Source: Jannaschia pagri (GTDB lineage Bacteria; Pseudomonadota; Alphaproteobacteria; Rhodobacterales; Rhodobacteraceae). Taken from it: a DNA stretch of 64,000 bases. A model generated the notes under the pieces. That model was given only the letters and a program-made list of their open reading frames with translations, was not told where the DNA came from and made no database searches. How positions within the stretch are numbered: position 1 is the first letter of the stretch; every line of letters begins with the position of its first letter. Location of the stretch: positions 124,001 to 188,000 of the forward strand of contig NZ_BPFH01000002.1 in assembly GCF_019655435.1 (NCBI RefSeq). Direction: 5' to 3'. The position numbers and the translations under genes were made by a program. Below, one piece after another: positions 1-8,827 of the stretch.

Positions 1-182
1 CAACATAACGCTGATGCCGACGCCCCGAATGAAGGCGCGCTCAATCCATCAGCGCTCAGCGCAGGCGGGACACCGTTCTCTCTCATACGACCGCGAAGGA
101 GCGACCCGGTCTGACCGCCCCTGCCACACTGTGGGAGGGCGGCACCCCACTGACGCACCGCCCCAAGTCGTCGCGAGCCGCC

Positions 183-623
183 CTATTCCGAAGTCGCAGC
201 CCCGGTCAGCTTACCCAAGGCGCCCTGCATCATCTGAACCGCTTTGGCGTCCAAATCGACGTCCATCCCTGCGAACATCTCGTCCGGCGACTGCCAAGTC
301 ACGACGGTGCCCGCCTCGCCCTCGTGGACCAGGACGCGCAGCGGCAGGACCAGACCAGCCCGCAGATCATCCTGCATGATGGGCGAGCCAATACGCGGGT
401 TTCCAAACACCAAAAGCTGCGCGTCGGGCAGGTCCATCTCGACGGAGGCCGCACCAACCCCATGGTCCACACGGGCAAAGACCGTAGCGCCAGCACCCTC
501 CACCGCGGCCACCAAACGGTCCATGGTCTCGGTCACGGAATGCGGCGAGGTCACAGCCTCAAAGGCGGCGGCGGGCATGGCCGTAAGCCCGACAAAACAC
601 GTGACTAGAATACTGCGGATCAT
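183..623 (-). CDS. DUF302 domain periplasmic protein
   Basis: This 146-residue protein starts at the ATG at 623, which is preceded by a GGAG ribosome site; longer upstream extensions lack one. Residues 1-20 form a signal peptide (basic start, hydrophobic core, AAA cleavage region), so export is expected. The mature part matches the small DUF302 fold: an N-terminal segment on phase and charge-varying helices, then a LLVFGNPRIGSP motif near residues 70-81 and a LPLRVLV strand. DUF302 proteins are one-domain alpha/beta proteins of unknown biochemical role. It stands alone and faces away from hisF, with gene-poor DNA between them. Family assignment is good; function is unknown. Confidence 0.8.
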   Translation of the reverse strand: MIRSILVTCFVGLTAMPAAAFEAVTSPHSVTETMDRLVAAVEGAGATVFARVDHGVGAASVEMDLPDAQLLVFGNPRIGSPIMQDDLRAGLVLPLRVLVHEGEAGTVVTWQSPDEMFAGMDVDLDAKAVQMMQGALGKLTGAATSE

Positions 624-1519
624 CTGTGATCTCCGGTTGAAATTGATGGTGCCTTGGCAGCTAGCCGCCCGCCAGAGCAATCGCACATCACGAGCGTGTC
701 ATCGGCAACCACTGGCCCATTGGGCCAGCGGGCGCGCGGCACGGCCCTTTCCGGAGGCGGCGGAGCCGGTCGCCCCAAGCCCATGCCAAAGCCACAGCTT
801 AGTCCCTGGTTGGAGATGGCCCGCAGTCGCTTGGCCAAAGAGGTTCGCGTCGCGGCCCTATTCTCTGACGAAGGTTTCACCTCCTTTTCCGCGGCGCCCT
901 GAAATCACCCTTTGATCTAGATACTCCACTGCCATTGCCGCGCCCTCCCCAGACAGACGTCTTTGCCATTGGAACCGCACAGCTAGTCCCCACCGCCCCC
1001 GTAGGAACGAGCTTAGGCTCCTTGCCGTCCAACAAATAATAGCCTCCGCACCGCAAGCGTTACGTCCTTGCCGCGTGTGGCGTTTGAGACCTCAGAAACG
1101 CGTGCGCACCCGCTCAGGCCAAGTCCGATCCCATTTTGTACCCTCCATCGGCGAAGCATTATCCGCACCACTGCCAATCAGAATGCGGTCCGGCGCATCA
1201 AGCCGCCGATCCGCGCCGAATGTGCACTGAACGAACGCAGCACCGCTTCCCGAGAGGAACGGCTCAGTCGTTACCGCGCGGCCAACTTGCCGACTGCTCA
1301 AATGACGATCAGTCGTATGGATCCCCTGGGATAGTCGCGCCGCCGCACAAGTGTCCCCCTCAAGGACGCCCCTTGGCGTCGGGGGGCCGAGCCTAAATGT
1401 AGCACACCGCCGCGCAAACCCACGCGCCCCATGGAGGCAGATAACTGGGCCGCGCCGGGCCGACTGCTTGCAGACACCTGCCCCTTGTCAGGCGGCGCGG
1501 AACCGGTCACACCGCGCCC
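624..1519. other. gene-poor stretch upstream of hisF
   Basis: About 0.9 kb with no convincing gene. The open frames present on both strands lack ribosome sites, are rich in arginine, proline and serine, and resemble no family I know. In many Rhodobacteraceae hisH and hisA lie just upstream of hisF; they are absent here, so hisF-hisE are separated from the rest of the pathway. The stretch may be decayed sequence. The promoter for the leftward DUF302 gene and the rightward hisF must both lie in it, but I see no clear -35/-10 pair. Confidence 0.5.
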
Positions 1520-2277
<758 letters not shown>

Positions 2278-2281
<4 letters not shown>

Positions 2282-2601
2282 CCATGCATCAGATCGATCG
2301 CCTCTTCGCCACTATCGACGCCCGCAAGGGCGCGGATCCGGCCAGCAGCTGGACCGCCAAGCTGCTGGCTAAGGGCCCCGAGAAATGCGCCGAGAAGTTC
2401 GGCGAGGAAGCCATCGAGGCCATTATCGAAGCCGTCCGTGGCGACCGTGACAGCTTGATCGCCGAAGGGGCCGACGTGCTGTTCCACTTCTGCGTGATGC
2501 TGGCCGCGCGCGATGTGTCTTTGGACGAGGTTATGGCGGAATTGGCCCGGCGCGACGGGACCTCGGGCCTGACCGAAAAGGCAAACCGCCCAGGTCCATA
2601 A
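2278..2601 (+). CDS. hisE: phosphoribosyl-ATP pyrophosphatase
   Basis: HisE hydrolyses phosphoribosyl-ATP to phosphoribosyl-AMP and pyrophosphate, the second step of histidine synthesis. It is an all-alpha protein of the MazG-like NTP pyrophosphatase superfamily. The 107-residue product shows the metal-binding core: [13 protein letters not shown] followed by an EGADVLFH helix. The chosen ATG at 2278 overlaps the hisF stop (ATGA), which suggests coupled translation; an in-frame ATG two codons later (2284) is an alternative. The next 190 bases hold no clear gene. Confidence 0.95.
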
Positions 2602-2790
2602 GTCGCGCTGCCTTTGGCGTCGACGTGGCGTACACCCAAGTGCAAGACGACGCGCCGGGTGCGGAACCATTGCGCCGTCTTGCGGGCCACTGCGAAGCCA
2701 ACCTGCAAACAGGCCCCCCAGCAGCACACCAACCCTAGGGAGAATCCCAAGCGCAGTCCACATGCCAAAGGGATTTATGGGGTCTGGCGG

Positions 2791-3264
2791 TTAAAGGCGG
2801 GAACTTATGATACCCGTTGCAAAGCCGCCGTGTCGCAACTCGCCAAAAAGGCGCTGATACTCGATTTTTGGGCACCTATCCTGAACAATCGGCACGCCAG
2901 CCGACGCACAGAGGGCCTCGGCTTCGGGGCTGACGATTCCAATCTGGAGCCAAACACAGATTAAGTTTGGCTGGGTTCGGAGCCCTTCGGCAACGATCTC
3001 TGGCACGGCCTCGGGTCGGCGAAAGATATCCAGCACATGCACTGGCGGCGGCGCGTCTGCGATACTGGCCACCACCTCGGCCCCAAACAAGTCGTGGCCC
3101 ACATGCCCCGGGTTCACCGGTATGACTCCGTATCCACGCAAGGTGAGGTAGCGCGCCACGTAATGGCTTGGCCGGATCGGATTGGGGGAGACGCCGACGC
3201 AGGCAAAGGTCTTGGCGCGGGTCAAAACATCGCGCAGGAAAGCATCGCTTGGCTGTGTCGTCAT
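2791..3264 (-). CDS. CoA-binding (YccU-type) Rossmann protein
   Basis: A roughly 157-residue single-domain protein of the CoA_binding_2 family. The nucleotide-binding strand-loop CVGVSPNPIRPS lies near the N-terminus and is followed by the Y-V-A-R-Y-L and VIPVNPG motifs typical of the family. These proteins resemble the CoA-binding domain of succinyl-CoA synthetase; their physiological role is unsettled. The ATG at 3264 gives the usual N-terminal length; an ATG at 3279 sits directly after a T tract and lacks a ribosome site. A strong intrinsic terminator lies only 17 bases upstream, so the gene is either read through from a structured leader or uses its own cryptic promoter. Confidence 0.85.
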   Translation of the reverse strand: MTTQPSDAFLRDVLTRAKTFACVGVSPNPIRPSHYVARYLTLRGYGVIPVNPGHVGHDLFGAEVVASIADAPPPVHVLDIFRRPEAVPEIVAEGLRTQPNLICVWLQIGIVSPEAEALCASAGVPIVQDRCPKIEYQRLFGELRHGGFATGIISSRL

Positions 3265-3280
3265 CCCCGGAGCGAACATC

Positions 3281-3313
3281 AAAAAAAGGCCCGCGACAAG
3301 ACTGGCGCGGGCC
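3281..3313 (-). terminator. intrinsic terminator just upstream of the CoA-binding gene
   Basis: On the minus strand, GGCCCGCG (3313-3306) pairs perfectly with CGCGGGCC (3295-3288) across a 10-base loop, followed by seven T residues (3287-3281). This is a strong rho-independent terminator. It ends 2 to 17 bases before the possible start codons of the CoA-binding gene. It therefore either ends a separate RNA or acts as an attenuator for that gene. Confidence 0.8.
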
Positions 3314-3508
3314 TCAGGTATGGAACGAGGGACAGTGAACCGAGGGCGGGAGTTCCAGCCGCCGCCCTCCACAGGTACATGGGAAACCACATGCCTGTGG
3401 AAAAGGTTCCGTCACGGGGATGTTATTTTTGATTTTCTTGGATCGGTCCTGGGACAACGGGGCCTCGGAAGTGAAACAACGGCGGCAGAGAGGCCGTTTT
3501 TCATAAAT
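3288..3508 (-). ncRNA. candidate structured leader RNA or sRNA
   Basis: About 220 bases on the minus strand between the zinc-ribbon gene and the CoA-binding gene contain several nested inverted repeats. The order from 5' is an ACGGC/GCCGT hairpin near 3500, a CCACAGG/CCTGTGG stem near 3395-3370, a GAGGGCGG/CCGCCCTC stem near 3368-3340, and the terminator at 3313-3281. Short peptides can be read from it, but none has convincing coding character. A TATAGT box near 3520 could be the -10 element. It could be a riboswitch-like attenuator for the CoA-binding gene or an independent RNA. I could not match it to tmRNA, SRP RNA or RNase P. Its class is unknown. Confidence 0.45.
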
Positions 3509-3604
3509 TTGTCAGAACTATAGCAGGGTTCCCCCCGCACGACAGCACGCCACGCGCCGCCGTATGACTAGCCGCCCTTTGCGCTGATGCCACCGGCGCC
3601 TTCC

Positions 3605-3892
3605 TCAATCGAAGATATCTTCGATCTCGTCCCAAACGTCTTTGACCAGTTTCTGCCAGGGGTTTTTGCGCTTCTTCGGCTTCTTGCGCTTTTTCTTAGG
3701 GCGCATCGGGACCGGGTGCGGCACGGGCTCATGGGACGCTGCAGCTTGCGCCGCCGCTGGCTTCAGGGCCTTGAGTTTGGTGAGCGGCGCGCCGCAGGAC
3801 CCGCAGGCCAGCGCGTGTCCGTCCCGCGCCGTCGCCCGCAGCACTGTTCGCCTCTGGCAGTAGCAGCAGGTGGCCACCTTGACGTCAGGCAC
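3605..3892 (-). CDS. small zinc-ribbon protein with basic tail
   Basis: A 95-residue protein. An N-terminal zinc ribbon is formed by C9-x2-C12 and C30-x2-C33. It is followed by an alanine/proline linker, a very basic stretch of lysine and arginine (about residues 63-77), and an acidic C-terminal helix. It starts inside the last codons of rlmB (8-base overlap), so the two are probably translated together. Its company with an rRNA methyltransferase and its basic tail suggest nucleic acid contact, but that is inference; the family is uncharacterised. Confidence 0.8.
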   Translation of the reverse strand: MPDVKVATCCYCQRRTVLRATARDGHALACGSCGAPLTKLKALKPAAAQAAASHEPVPHPVPMRPKKKRKKPKKRKNPWQKLVKDVWDEIEDIFD

Positions 3893-4673
3893 GCCGTGGC
3901 TCCGTCAACGCATAGAGCCCCACAGCCGCCGCGTTGGACACATTCAGAGACCCAAACGCCCCCGCTGGATCGATCCGCACCATCTGGTCACACAGACTCC
4001 GCGTCCGCTCCCGCAGACCAGGGCCTTCGGCGCCCAGAACGATGGCCGTGGGCACCTGGGCCAGTTCAAGGGCAGCCGTGTGCAACGTCTGCGGCGCCTC
4101 GCCATCAAAGCCGATGACCGTATAGCCCATGTCCTTCAGCCGCTCTAACCCGTCGCCCAGATTGCCAATCCGAAGGTAAGGCTGCCGCTCCAAAGCACCG
4201 CTGGCCGTCTTGGCCAGGGCACCGGTTTCGGGCGCCGAATGGCGGGAGGGCGCGACCACGGCGCGTGCGCCAAAGACCTCCGCCGACCTCAGAATCGCGC
4301 CCACATTGTGGGGGTCGGTCACACGATCGAGCAGGACAATAACCGGCGCGCCCTGCCCCGGCTGCGCCACATCGGCCAACTTTCCCCAATCCAGGGGTTT
4401 GACCTCCAACGCGGCGCCTTGATGAACGCTGCCCGGATCCAGGGGCACGGGAAATCTGCGCGGATCGGCAATCTCCGGCGTCATGCCGCTGGCGGGGACA
4501 ACCTCACCCAGCCGGTCGGCGGCGTTTCGGGTCAGCACCAGACGCAGACGCTCCCGCATGGGGTTTTGAAGCGCGTCCCTCACCGCGTGCAAGCCGAACA
4601 GCCAGACCGTTTCGCGCGCGGCGCTGCGGCGGGCCTGCTCTTTTTCGACAACCCATTTCGGCTTTTGCGCCAT
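3885..4673 (-). CDS. rlmB: 23S rRNA (guanosine-2'-O-)-methyltransferase, RlmB/TrmH family
   Basis: A SPOUT-class methyltransferase of 262 residues. Residues 24-95 form the N-terminal L30e-like substrate-binding domain. All three SPOUT motifs are intact: motif 1 around N123 and R129, motif 2 at GAEGPGL (214-220), and motif 3 at SLNVSNAAA (242-250), which builds the knotted SAM site. RlmB methylates G2251 of 23S rRNA in E. coli; the same target is likely but not proven. The N-terminal dozen residues are basic. It overlaps the downstream zinc-ribbon gene, and the convergent tRNA-Tyr follows upstream. Confidence 0.9.
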   Translation of the reverse strand: MAQKPKWVVEKEQARRSAARETVWLFGLHAVRDALQNPMRERLRLVLTRNAADRLGEVVPASGMTPEIADPRRFPVPLDPGSVHQGAALEVKPLDWGKLADVAQPGQGAPVIVLLDRVTDPHNVGAILRSAEVFGARAVVAPSRHSAPETGALAKTASGALERQPYLRIGNLGDGLERLKDMGYTVIGFDGEAPQTLHTAALELAQVPTAIVLGAEGPGLRERTRSLCDQMVRIDPAGAFGSLNVSNAAAVGLYALTEPRRA

Positions 4674-4782
4674 CCGACGTCACCCCTAGATCACCCTTGG
4701 ATCATCCGCTTATCACCCACGCGATTTCTGGCCACAACAGTGCTTGACCCTGCCTTGCGGGGCCGATAGGACCGCCGCCAGT

Positions 4783-4866
4783 GGGCGACAGGCCGCAAGG
4801 TGTGGCAGGGGACTGTAACTCCCTCGAGGCGACTCACGCCTGGTTCGATTCCAGGGTCGCCCACCA
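4783..4866 (+). tRNA. tRNA-Tyr (anticodon GTA)
   Basis: The acceptor stem GGGCGAC (4783-4789) pairs with GTCGCCC (4856-4862), followed by discriminator A and an encoded CCA. The D arm is GCC...GGC. The anticodon stem GGGGA/TCCCT encloses the loop CTGTAAC, giving anticodon GTA. A long variable arm, as expected for bacterial tRNA-Tyr, precedes the T arm CCTGG-TTCGATT-CCAGG. Confidence 0.96.
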
Positions 4867-5019
4867 TTTCTCGACAGAGTGAACGCGCGCGGTGTCTCAC
4901 GTGAGGCGCCCCCTCCAAACGGGGGTCTTCGCGTGCGCGTATAGGTCAATCCAGGGGCAGAATACCGCCTGCCGTCCCGAGCCGCAGCATCGGCGCGCCA
5001 GACTGCAGAGGTGGCCGCA

Positions 5020-5454
5020 TCACCCGTGGTGGCAGTCCACATGCTGCTCCGAAGTTTCCTGCACATCGGCCAAGGATGTTGCGCGAAGCTGGGTCACCAA
5101 GCTCTGCTCGATGTCTTGTAGAACCGAGGTCACCTTGCGTTGCACAGCGTCTTCCACGGCGCATCTCGGTGTGTCGTCCTCGGGTTCGCTCGACACCAAA
5201 TTTTCTTCTAATGCCAAGTAGATATCGGCCAAGGTAATCTCTTCCGGTGGACGGGCCAAGCGCCAGCCACCGGCGTGCCCCTTCTCGGACACCAAAAGCC
5301 CCGCCTGCCGCAGTTTTCCCAGAACGCGGCGCACCACGACCGGGTTCGTGCCCGCGTGCTCTGCGATCTGAGTCGAGGTCTGCATCTGTGCCGGGTCCGC
5401 CGCCATGTGGCCCAGAGTATGCAGGGCCAGCGCCAGACGTGAATTACGCTTCAT
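5020..5454 (-). CDS. Rrf2-family transcriptional regulator
   Basis: A 144-residue Rrf2 regulator. The winged helix spans about residues 1-70, with the family helix TNPVVVRRVLGKLRQAGL and the wing KGHAGGWRLARP. The three-cysteine Fe-S cluster motif of IscR and NsrR is absent. Only C98 and C141 are seen, and C141 sits in a short tail rich in histidine (H-V-D-C-H-H), which could bind a metal. It is divergent from a COG0523 metallochaperone. The shared 104-base gap contains a perfect inverted repeat that may be its operator. A metal-responsive (perhaps zinc) role is inference. Confidence 0.88.
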   Translation of the reverse strand: MKRNSRLALALHTLGHMAADPAQMQTSTQIAEHAGTNPVVVRRVLGKLRQAGLLVSEKGHAGGWRLARPPEEITLADIYLALEENLVSSEPEDDTPRCAVEDAVQRKVTSVLQDIEQSLVTQLRATSLADVQETSEQHVDCHHG

Positions 5455-5509
5455 GGCAGGGGCCTGTCTTGGATACGGTCATTCGTAACCTTTTGTGTTG
5501 CGTTCAAAC

Positions 5510-5528
5510 CGCAACTTTGTAAGTTGCG
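5510..5528. promoter_or_regulatory. inverted repeat, candidate Rrf2 operator
   Basis: CGCAACTT-tgt-AAGTTGCG is a perfect 8-bp inverted repeat with a 3-base spacer. It lies 31 bases before the COG0523 start and 56 bases before the divergent Rrf2 start, where it could control both genes. It does not resemble the classical alphaproteobacterial Zur box. Assignment to the adjacent Rrf2 protein rests on position. Confidence 0.5.
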
Positions 5529-5558
5529 TGACTGTCCTATCGGTTAACGGAGCTGCAG

Positions 5559-6770
5559 ATGTCAAACCCACGCCTCTCAGTTACGGTTCTGTCCGGTTTC
5601 CTGGGCGCAGGAAAGACCATCCTCTTGAATCGTGTCCTGAACAACCGCGAGGGCCGCCGCGTGGCGGTCATCGTGAACGACATGTCAGAGGTGAACATCG
5701 ACGCCGACCTCGTCCGCGCGGACACGGAGTTGAGCCGGACCGACGAAACCTTGGTCGAAATGTCCAACGGCTGCATCTGCTGCACATTGCGCGACGACCT
5801 GCTGGATGAGGTGCGCAATCTGGCCAGCCAAGGGCGGTTCGACTACCTTTTGATTGAATCCACTGGTATTTCCGAGCCTTTGCCAGTCGCGGCCACGTTC
5901 GATTTCCGGGACGAGCATGGGCAGAGCCTGTCGGACGTATCGCGCCTGGATACCATGGTGACGGTCGTGGATGCGGTGAACCTGCTGCAAGATTACTCCA
6001 GCCACGACTTCCTGAGCGACCGGGGCGAGACCTTGGGAGAGGAAGACGAGCGGACCTTGGTTCATCTGCTCACCGATCAGATCGAATTCGCGGATGTGGT
6101 GATCCTGAACAAGGTCAGCGACGCCGGACCCGAGCGGACCGACGCCGCCCGCAAGATCATTCGCAGCCTGAACGCAGACGCCAAGATCATCGAGACCGAT
6201 CATTCCGACGTCGACAGTGCGGCTATCCTGGATACGGGGCTGTTCGACTTCGAGAAAGCCCACGAACACCCGATGTGGGCGAAGGAGCTCTATGGGTTCG
6301 CCGACCACACGCCCGAGACCGAGGAATACGGGGTCGCCTCCTACGTCTACCGCGCGCGCCTGCCCTTCATCCCCGAGCGAATTTTGGAGGTGCTCAACGG
6401 CGACCTGCCCGGAGTGATCCGCGCTAAGGGGCATTTCTGGATCGCGTCCCGTCCGGGATGGGTGGCCGAGTTCTCCCTGGCGGGCGCCTTGTCCAGCGTG
6501 AAGCCCCTGGGCACCTGGTGGGCCTCTGTCCCGCGGGAGCGTTGGCCCGACCACGACGGCGCCCGCAGCTACATTCAGGCCCACTGGCAGGACCCCTGGG
6601 GGGATCGCCGGCAAGAGCTTGTCTTCATCGGTGCGGGCATCGATTGGCCTGCGTTGAAGGCACGGCTGGACGGGTGTTTGGTCCCTGCCCTCGCGGCCAG
6701 TGGGCCCGATAGCCTACCCGACTACCCAGATCCCTTCCCCGTCTGGCGACAAGCCGAGGCCGCCGCATGA
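5559..6770 (+). CDS. COG0523 (CobW-like) GTPase, putative metallochaperone
   Basis: A 403-residue G3E-family GTPase. Walker A GFLGAGKT occupies residues 13-20. The metal-binding C-x-C-C motif is C72, C74 and C75 in [20 protein letters not shown] follows near residue 100 and the guanine-specificity NKVSD near residue 185. A CobW C-terminal domain (about residues 270-395) contains the W-x-H-rich GHFW segment. COG0523 proteins deliver zinc, cobalt or iron to client enzymes. The downstream DUF1826 gene overlaps its stop (ATGA). This pairing, with a divergent Rrf2 regulator, points to metal homeostasis; which metal cannot be told from sequence. Confidence 0.92.
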   Translation: MSNPRLSVTVLSGFLGAGKTILLNRVLNNREGRRVAVIVNDMSEVNIDADLVRADTELSRTDETLVEMSNGCICCTLRDDLLDEVRNLASQGRFDYLLIESTGISEPLPVAATFDFRDEHGQSLSDVSRLDTMVTVVDAVNLLQDYSSHDFLSDRGETLGEEDERTLVHLLTDQIEFADVVILNKVSDAGPERTDAARKIIRSLNADAKIIETDHSDVDSAAILDTGLFDFEKAHEHPMWAKELYGFADHTPETEEYGVASYVYRARLPFIPERILEVLNGDLPGVIRAKGHFWIASRPGWVAEFSLAGALSSVKPLGTWWASVPRERWPDHDGARSYIQAHWQDPWGDRRQELVFIGAGIDWPALKARLDGCLVPALAASGPDSLPDYPDPFPVWRQAEAAA

Positions 6771-7400
6771 CCATCGTAGAGACGCTGTCCCCCGTGACCG
6801 GGGGGCTGGCCCGGGCGGAACGGCCCGAGGATCTTGCGGCCTTTTTGCAACCGAGTTGCGCGGCGGCGATCTGGACCAGGGACGTGGATCCCGCATTTCA
6901 GACCTGGATCGACGGCTTGGACCCATCGCACCTGCCCCAAGGCCGGGTCGTGTCTGCACCCGACCGTGCCCGAGAGGTCGTGGCGGGCCTTTGCGACGTT
7001 TGCGAGACGCCCGCCGGACCTCACCGGGATCGGCTGGTGGATGACATCGCTGCCCTGGCCCACATCTTCGCGGATCTGATGCAGGCGCCCTATCTGCGCA
7101 TTCGGCTCCAAGCGGTGAGGACCAATGCCTGCCGCCGCTTTCACGTGGATGCGATCCCGGCGCGACTGGTCTGCACCTATCGTGGCGAGGGCACGCAATA
7201 CGGCAAACGCTTGGCGCAAGACGAAGACCCGCACCACGTCTTTTCCGCCCCGACCGGCGCACCGATCCTGCTGCGGGGGGTCCCTTTGGCCAGAAACGCC
7301 CAGCGCCGGTCTGCTGCACCGCTCTCCCCCGATTGAGGGGACCGGAGCTACGCGGCTCGTTTTGGTTTTGGATCCGGTCTTTGACCTGGCGGAGGGCTGA
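6767..7400 (+). pseudogene. DUF1826 protein gene with a one-base frameshift
   Basis: The frame starting at ATG 6767, overlapping the COG0523 stop, encodes a DUF1826 protein for about 170 residues, including NACRRFHVDAIPARLVCTY. It then runs into a stop at 7336. From about 7280 the adjacent frame carries the expected family C-terminus (GLLHRSPPIEGTG, then RLVLVLDP) and stops at 7400. The switch point is a run of six G at 7275-7280; five G would restore a single 210-residue product. DUF1826 genes commonly follow COG0523 genes, which supports one original gene. The choices are an assembly error or a recent inactivating insertion. Confidence 0.78.
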
Positions 7401-7412
7401 GACGACCGCGCG

Positions 7413-7709
7413 TCAGGCGGGTGTTTTGCCCGGTCCAGCCCAATGGGCGCCCATGGCCACGATGCAGGACGTGCCATTGGCAAAGCTCTGCACGATGACC
7501 CAGTCGCGATTGTGTTCGGTCACCCAGACCTCGACCATGGTGTCGGGGTCACGCAACCCGCTGCCCTGTCGCTCCGCCCCCAAAACGGTGGTCAGCTTTT
7601 GGGCGAGGCGCGCGCTGTCTTCGCAGGTGACATCGGACATCTGGGCGGCTGCGGGGACGGCCATCAGAGAGCACAACGAAAGAGCAAGGATCGGTCGAAG
7701 CATCATCAT
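7413..7709 (-). CDS. small secreted protein of unknown function
   Basis: About 98 residues, starting at one of three consecutive ATG codons (7709, 7706 or 7703). The N-terminus is a clear signal peptide (hydrophobic LRPILALSLCSLMAVPAAA), so the mature domain is periplasmic. It has two cysteines, C-E-D-S and T-S-C-I, likely disulfide-linked, and a VEVWVTEHNRDWVIV strand pair. I do not recognise the family. It is convergent with the DUF1826 gene and divergent from phnC. Confidence 0.7.
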   Translation of the reverse strand: MMMLRPILALSLCSLMAVPAAAQMSDVTCEDSARLAQKLTTVLGAERQGSGLRDPDTMVEVWVTEHNRDWVIVQSFANGTSCIVAMGAHWAGPGKTPA

Positions 7710-7836
7710 CTGACCGTAGCGGGCGCCGGACGAAAACGTAACAGTTTTATGACAGGCCACGGGTCCCAGGCTGAGCGACGACGTTGATCCTCGGCGCACT
7801 TCACCCGAGCGCAGCCGCCTTGAAGCACCCAACGGA

Positions 7837-7891
7837 TGTCATGAATCCGTCACTGCCCTGTCGACGAAATGAGTCAAAACTGTCACGCCGA
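7837..7891 (+). promoter_or_regulatory. tandem PhoB-like half-sites upstream of phnC
   Basis: Five 11-base units follow each other without a gap, starting at 7837, 7848, 7859, 7870 and 7881. They begin TGTCA, CGTCA, TGTCG, TGAGT and TGTCA. PhoB binds direct repeats of a TGTCA-type half-site at 11-bp spacing. The array lies about 45-100 bases ahead of phnC, the expected position for activation of a phosphonate locus by phosphate starvation. The fourth unit is degenerate. Confidence 0.65.
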
Positions 7892-7936
7892 CGTCGCCTA
7901 GGCCCTGCATCTGCCCCGCCAGACAACGGGGGTCAT

Positions 7937-8737
7937 ATGCTGAAAATCCACGGGCTCACAAAGCGGTTCGGCGACAAGACGGCCGTGGACGCCGCCAATA
8001 TCTCCGTCGACCGTCCGACCATGATCGGCATCATCGGGCGATCCGGCGCCGGGAAGTCGACGCTGTTGCGCATGGTCAACCGGCTGAGCGATGCCACCGA
8101 GGGCACGATCACCTTCGAAGGCGAAGACGTCACTGCCCTCCGCGGCGCCGCGCGCCGCAATTGGCAGTCGCGCTGTGCGATGATCTTTCAACAGTTTAAC
8201 CTTGTGCCCCGCATGGACGTGGTCTCGAACGTTTTGCATGGCACCCTGAATAGGCGGTCAACGCTCGCCACCCTGTTCAACCTCTACCCCCAGTCCGACA
8301 TCCATAAGGCGATAGAGATCCTGGATCGCTTGGGCATTGCCGAGCAAGCCCCGAAACGGGCCGAGGCCTTGTCGGGCGGTCAGCAGCAGCGTGTCGCGAT
8401 CGCACGGGCGCTGATGCAGGACCCAAAGATCATCCTGGCGGATGAGCCCATTGCCTCGCTGGACCCGATGAACGCCCAGGTGGTGATGCAATCCCTGCGG
8501 ACCATCCACGAAGAGGACGGGCGCATGGTGGTGGCCAACCTGCATACCCTGGATACGGCCCGCCGCTATTGCGACCGCGTGATCGGGATGCGTGACGGGC
8601 GCATCGTCTTTGACGGAACACCCGGCCAGCTGACCACCGGCGTCGCCCGCGACATCTACGGCGCCGGGACAGACTTTTCCGAAGCCGCGACCTCCACGGA
8701 AATCGAGACACTGGAACGGCAACCCCTGACCGCCTGA
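7937..8737 (+). CDS. phnC: phosphonate ABC transporter ATP-binding protein
   Basis: A 266-residue ABC ATPase that powers phosphonate import. Walker [10 protein letters not shown] is at residues 34-42, the Q-loop in MIFQQFNLV, signature LSGGQQQR near residue 147, Walker B ILADEP near 169, and the switch His in NLHTLD. The ATG at 7937 follows a GGGGG ribosome site; a longer in-frame extension upstream lacks coding character and would cover the Pho-box array. It heads the transport part phnC-D-E-E and is probably PhoB-controlled. Confidence 0.95.
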   Translation: MLKIHGLTKRFGDKTAVDAANISVDRPTMIGIIGRSGAGKSTLLRMVNRLSDATEGTITFEGEDVTALRGAARRNWQSRCAMIFQQFNLVPRMDVVSNVLHGTLNRRSTLATLFNLYPQSDIHKAIEILDRLGIAEQAPKRAEALSGGQQQRVAIARALMQDPKIILADEPIASLDPMNAQVVMQSLRTIHEEDGRMVVANLHTLDTARRYCDRVIGMRDGRIVFDGTPGQLTTGVARDIYGAGTDFSEAATSTEIETLERQPLTA

Positions 8738-8827
8738 CCAGTTGCGCCGCGTCCGCGCGCAGCCCCCCTCCCACCCAGCCCATGTTATGGCCGCTTCGCG
8801 GTCGGGCCTTCATCAACGGAGAGACTG

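Noticed and set aside
620-880. 86-codon minus-strand frame upstream of the DUF302 gene
   Set aside because: No ribosome site, proline/arginine-rich, and it overlaps the promoter region of the DUF302 gene.
3300-3523. Plus-strand reading of the structured region as a peptide
   Set aside because: The frame is continuous only with an antisense frame of the CoA-binding gene; the segment is better explained by RNA structure.
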